From Protostelium mycophagum (taxonomy: Eukaryota > Evosea > Variosea > Protosteliida > Protosteliaceae): DNA of 64,000 nt. The notes beneath the pieces are model-generated. The model worked only from the letters and a program-made list of their open reading frames with translations, made no database searches and was not told where the DNA came from. Each line of letters starts with the position of its first letter. Positions within the stretch are counted from its first letter, which is position 1. Made by a program: the position numbers and the translations under genes. The DNA lies in contig MZNV01002721.1 in assembly GCA_002081555.1 (NCBI GenBank), positions 1 through 64,000 on the forward strand, written 5' to 3'. Positions 62,641 through 64,000 of the stretch are shown here, piece by piece.

Positions 62641-63294
62641 CTCTTTTCAGTTTCAGACAGGTCTGGACAGTGACAGTAAGGTCGCGGAGATGCCATTATC
62701 TCTCGATTTTTCCTCTCGTTCTAACATCTCCACGAATTAGAAGATGATCAATAGTTCCGCAGGCTCGAGAAAGAGCAATTTTCGATCCCTTTGAATGGGA
62801 GTGCCAGAGAGGCTCGTGATTGTAATTTTTTCACGATGTACAACAACCCTGTGGTGCCCGACTGGGAAATCGATTGGAAGGCTCCTCTGGAATTGCTTCT
62901 TTTCTTTCAACAGTGACGCAGCGTGATGGACTATTCGCGGAGATGCCAATCTCTCATTCTTCTTTCAACATCTCCGTCTTAACTTCCAGATCCTCACAAC
63001 TCCGCGAATCAAAAGAGGACCAATCCGTTCCGCAGGCCTTGCAAAGAGGGAATTTTCAAATCCTTTGCTGCAAAATGGTCTGAGTGCCACAGCTTCAGGC
63101 AGACAGTTCTGTCCGGATTAAACCAAAGGTGTCTTAAGGTGGAAGATTCTTCTGTTTGTGTTTGCGAATTTCGTGTCGGAGAAACGGAAAAAATATTTTT
63201 CGATGTCTGATTCCTTCTGTGCCTGGAAGGAAACGTTGTCGAACAGTGACGCGCACAACACAAGACATATAGAAGATGACAGCTTCCTCATCAC
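62640..63294 (-). CDS. Possible secreted protein gene, poorly resolved
   Basis: An ATG at 63294 opens MRKLSSSICLVLCASLFDNV, which looks like a signal peptide, and continues FQAQKESDIEKYFFRFSD. A further exon may carry TVCLKLWHSDHFAAKDLKIP. Downstream the minus strand holds two related segments (62700-62790 and 62945-63060) with the shared sense GxIxxLLIRGxVR in one frame. I could not assemble a consistent exon chain, so the coordinates are approximate. No family recognised. It may also be a decayed gene. Confidence 0.3.
62680..63060. repeat. Diverged tandem duplication
   Basis: The segment around 62690-62790 and the one around 62940-63060 share ordered blocks: GGAGATGCCA, AACATCTCC, AGTTCCGCAGGC versus CGTTCCGCAGGC, then GAATTTTCAAATCC versus CAATTTTCGATCCC. 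The spacing is about 250 bp. The copies have diverged by substitutions and small indels, suggesting an old local duplication within the locus. Confidence 0.55.
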
Positions 63295-63347
63295 ATGTTC
63301 GTATTCCGAAATGACACTACACACACACATTTATTAACTGCATGTAG

Positions 63348-64000
63348 CCGTCATACACTGCACCACCGATCCGCTCACCTCTTTCGGCTTCAGAGATCTT
63401 CCTCAGAACTTCAAATGAGGAACCGCCAGCCGCGTCGCCTGTTTTTAGCGACCTCTTCCAAAAAGAACAATCATCTCCTGCAACTCCAGAGAGCGGCAGA
63501 CTGTTACAATCACACAAAAGCCGATTAGAATCGGCATTAAAGATGGCATACGAGAAGGGAAGGGACTTTGAGAAGGCAGAACTTTCCAAGAGAGGTCTTT
63601 TGAAGCGCGAAGCCGAAGGTAAATAATGAATGAATCTTCCATCCAACAGTTGTAGAGTGACATCCGATCCACTAACTCTGTGCAGCTTATGCCAAAGGAA
63701 GAGCTTTGGGTGCTTCTGAGGCCAAGAAGCAATGGCAAGCAGAGTGGGAGAAAGCAGGTACGATCTCATAGATTCCATCATCCATTTTAATGACGTCATA
63801 CAGCCATAGAAGAGGGTATGAAACGAGCTAAGCAAGAAGCAGAGCAGGACAAGATCAATTGGATGAAAGCTGCCTTTAAATTCATGGATCAGAAGAAGAA
63901 AGAAGCCAACATACCGATACTTCCCACCTCCACAACAAAGTGCAACACAGACCAGAACGAGATCTGCGTTCTGAAAGAGAGAGTTAAAGAGCTCGAAGCG
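63348..64000 (+). CDS. Coiled-coil protein, 5' part only (cut by window end)
   Basis: The frame opens after a TGTAG acceptor-like site at 63347 and runs PSYTAPPIRSPLSASEIFLR, then SDLFQKEQSSPATPESGRLL, then the helical stretch RLESALKMAYEKGRDFEKAE. Further exons after short introns read AYAKGRALGASEAKKQWQAE, IEEGMKRAKQEAEQDKINWM and ICVLKERVKELEA at the window edge. The 'YxKGRxxxxxEAxKxxxxxW' pattern repeats three times at about 30-residue steps. No upstream ATG is in frame in this exon except at 63543 (MAYEKGRDFE), so the start is either there or in an unseen 5' exon. Family not recognised. Confidence 0.55.

Overview
The window is gene-dense nuclear DNA from a single-celled eukaryote. I recognise about two dozen protein genes in 64 kb. 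They are packed on both strands, most are cut by many very short GT-AG introns (often 40-80 bp), and intergenic gaps are usually only 60-500 bp. The gene mix (receptor tyrosine-kinase-like proteins with beta-helix ectodomains, Rap-GAP, a GATOR2 subunit, a secreted GH55 glucanase, ankyrin, homeodomain and TOM1-like 7TM proteins) fits a free-living amoebozoan, perhaps a fungus-eating protostelid. That placement is inference; no rRNA or tRNA gene was recognised.

Layout. 1-1250 holds a decayed hAT-type transposase fragment and low-complexity DNA. 1255-7236 has a multi-pass membrane protein (-), a Rap-GAP (+), a secreted Cys-rich protein (+) and two unrecognised genes (-). 7369-11833 is the XPF/ERCC4 repair nuclease (+). 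12367-16701 is a PH-domain coiled-coil protein (+), 17155-17968 an unknown (+), and 18104-22565 the GATOR2 subunit WDR24 (-). 23581-24638 is a TOM1/GPR137-like 7TM protein (+). 25185-26516 (+) is a protein whose C-terminal half resembles the SAVED cyclic-oligonucleotide sensor of bacterial CBASS defence, and 26581-27192 is an ankyrin protein (-). A long minus-strand block follows: a beta-helix/LRR/GPS/one-TM receptor with a degenerate kinase (27482-32453); a giant NO VEIN-like protein with an HSP90/sacsin-type ATPase, a DUF3883 domain and a cold-shock domain (32644-42328); a seven-blade WD40 protein (42854-45395); and a GH55 beta-1,3-glucanase (45477-48581). 49277-57510 (+) is a beta-helix receptor tyrosine kinase with intact catalytic motifs. 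The end carries a two-homeodomain protein (-), a UBC-fold E2 with a long C-terminal extension and RGG tail (-), a poorly resolved locus with an internal duplication, and the start of a coiled-coil gene (+) that runs off the window.

The most striking signal is not a gene. The introns seem to be written from a small vocabulary of short, mostly self-complementary words: GAAATTTC (often right after the donor as GTGAAATTTC), TGACGTCA, TCACGTGA, TTTCCCGCCAAA, TTCAAATTTGAA, and the acceptor word (C)GTTGTAG followed by AT. These words recur across unrelated genes on both strands, far above chance by my eye count. They could be traces of introner-like intron multiplication, a shared splicing code, or an unusual genome-wide motif system.
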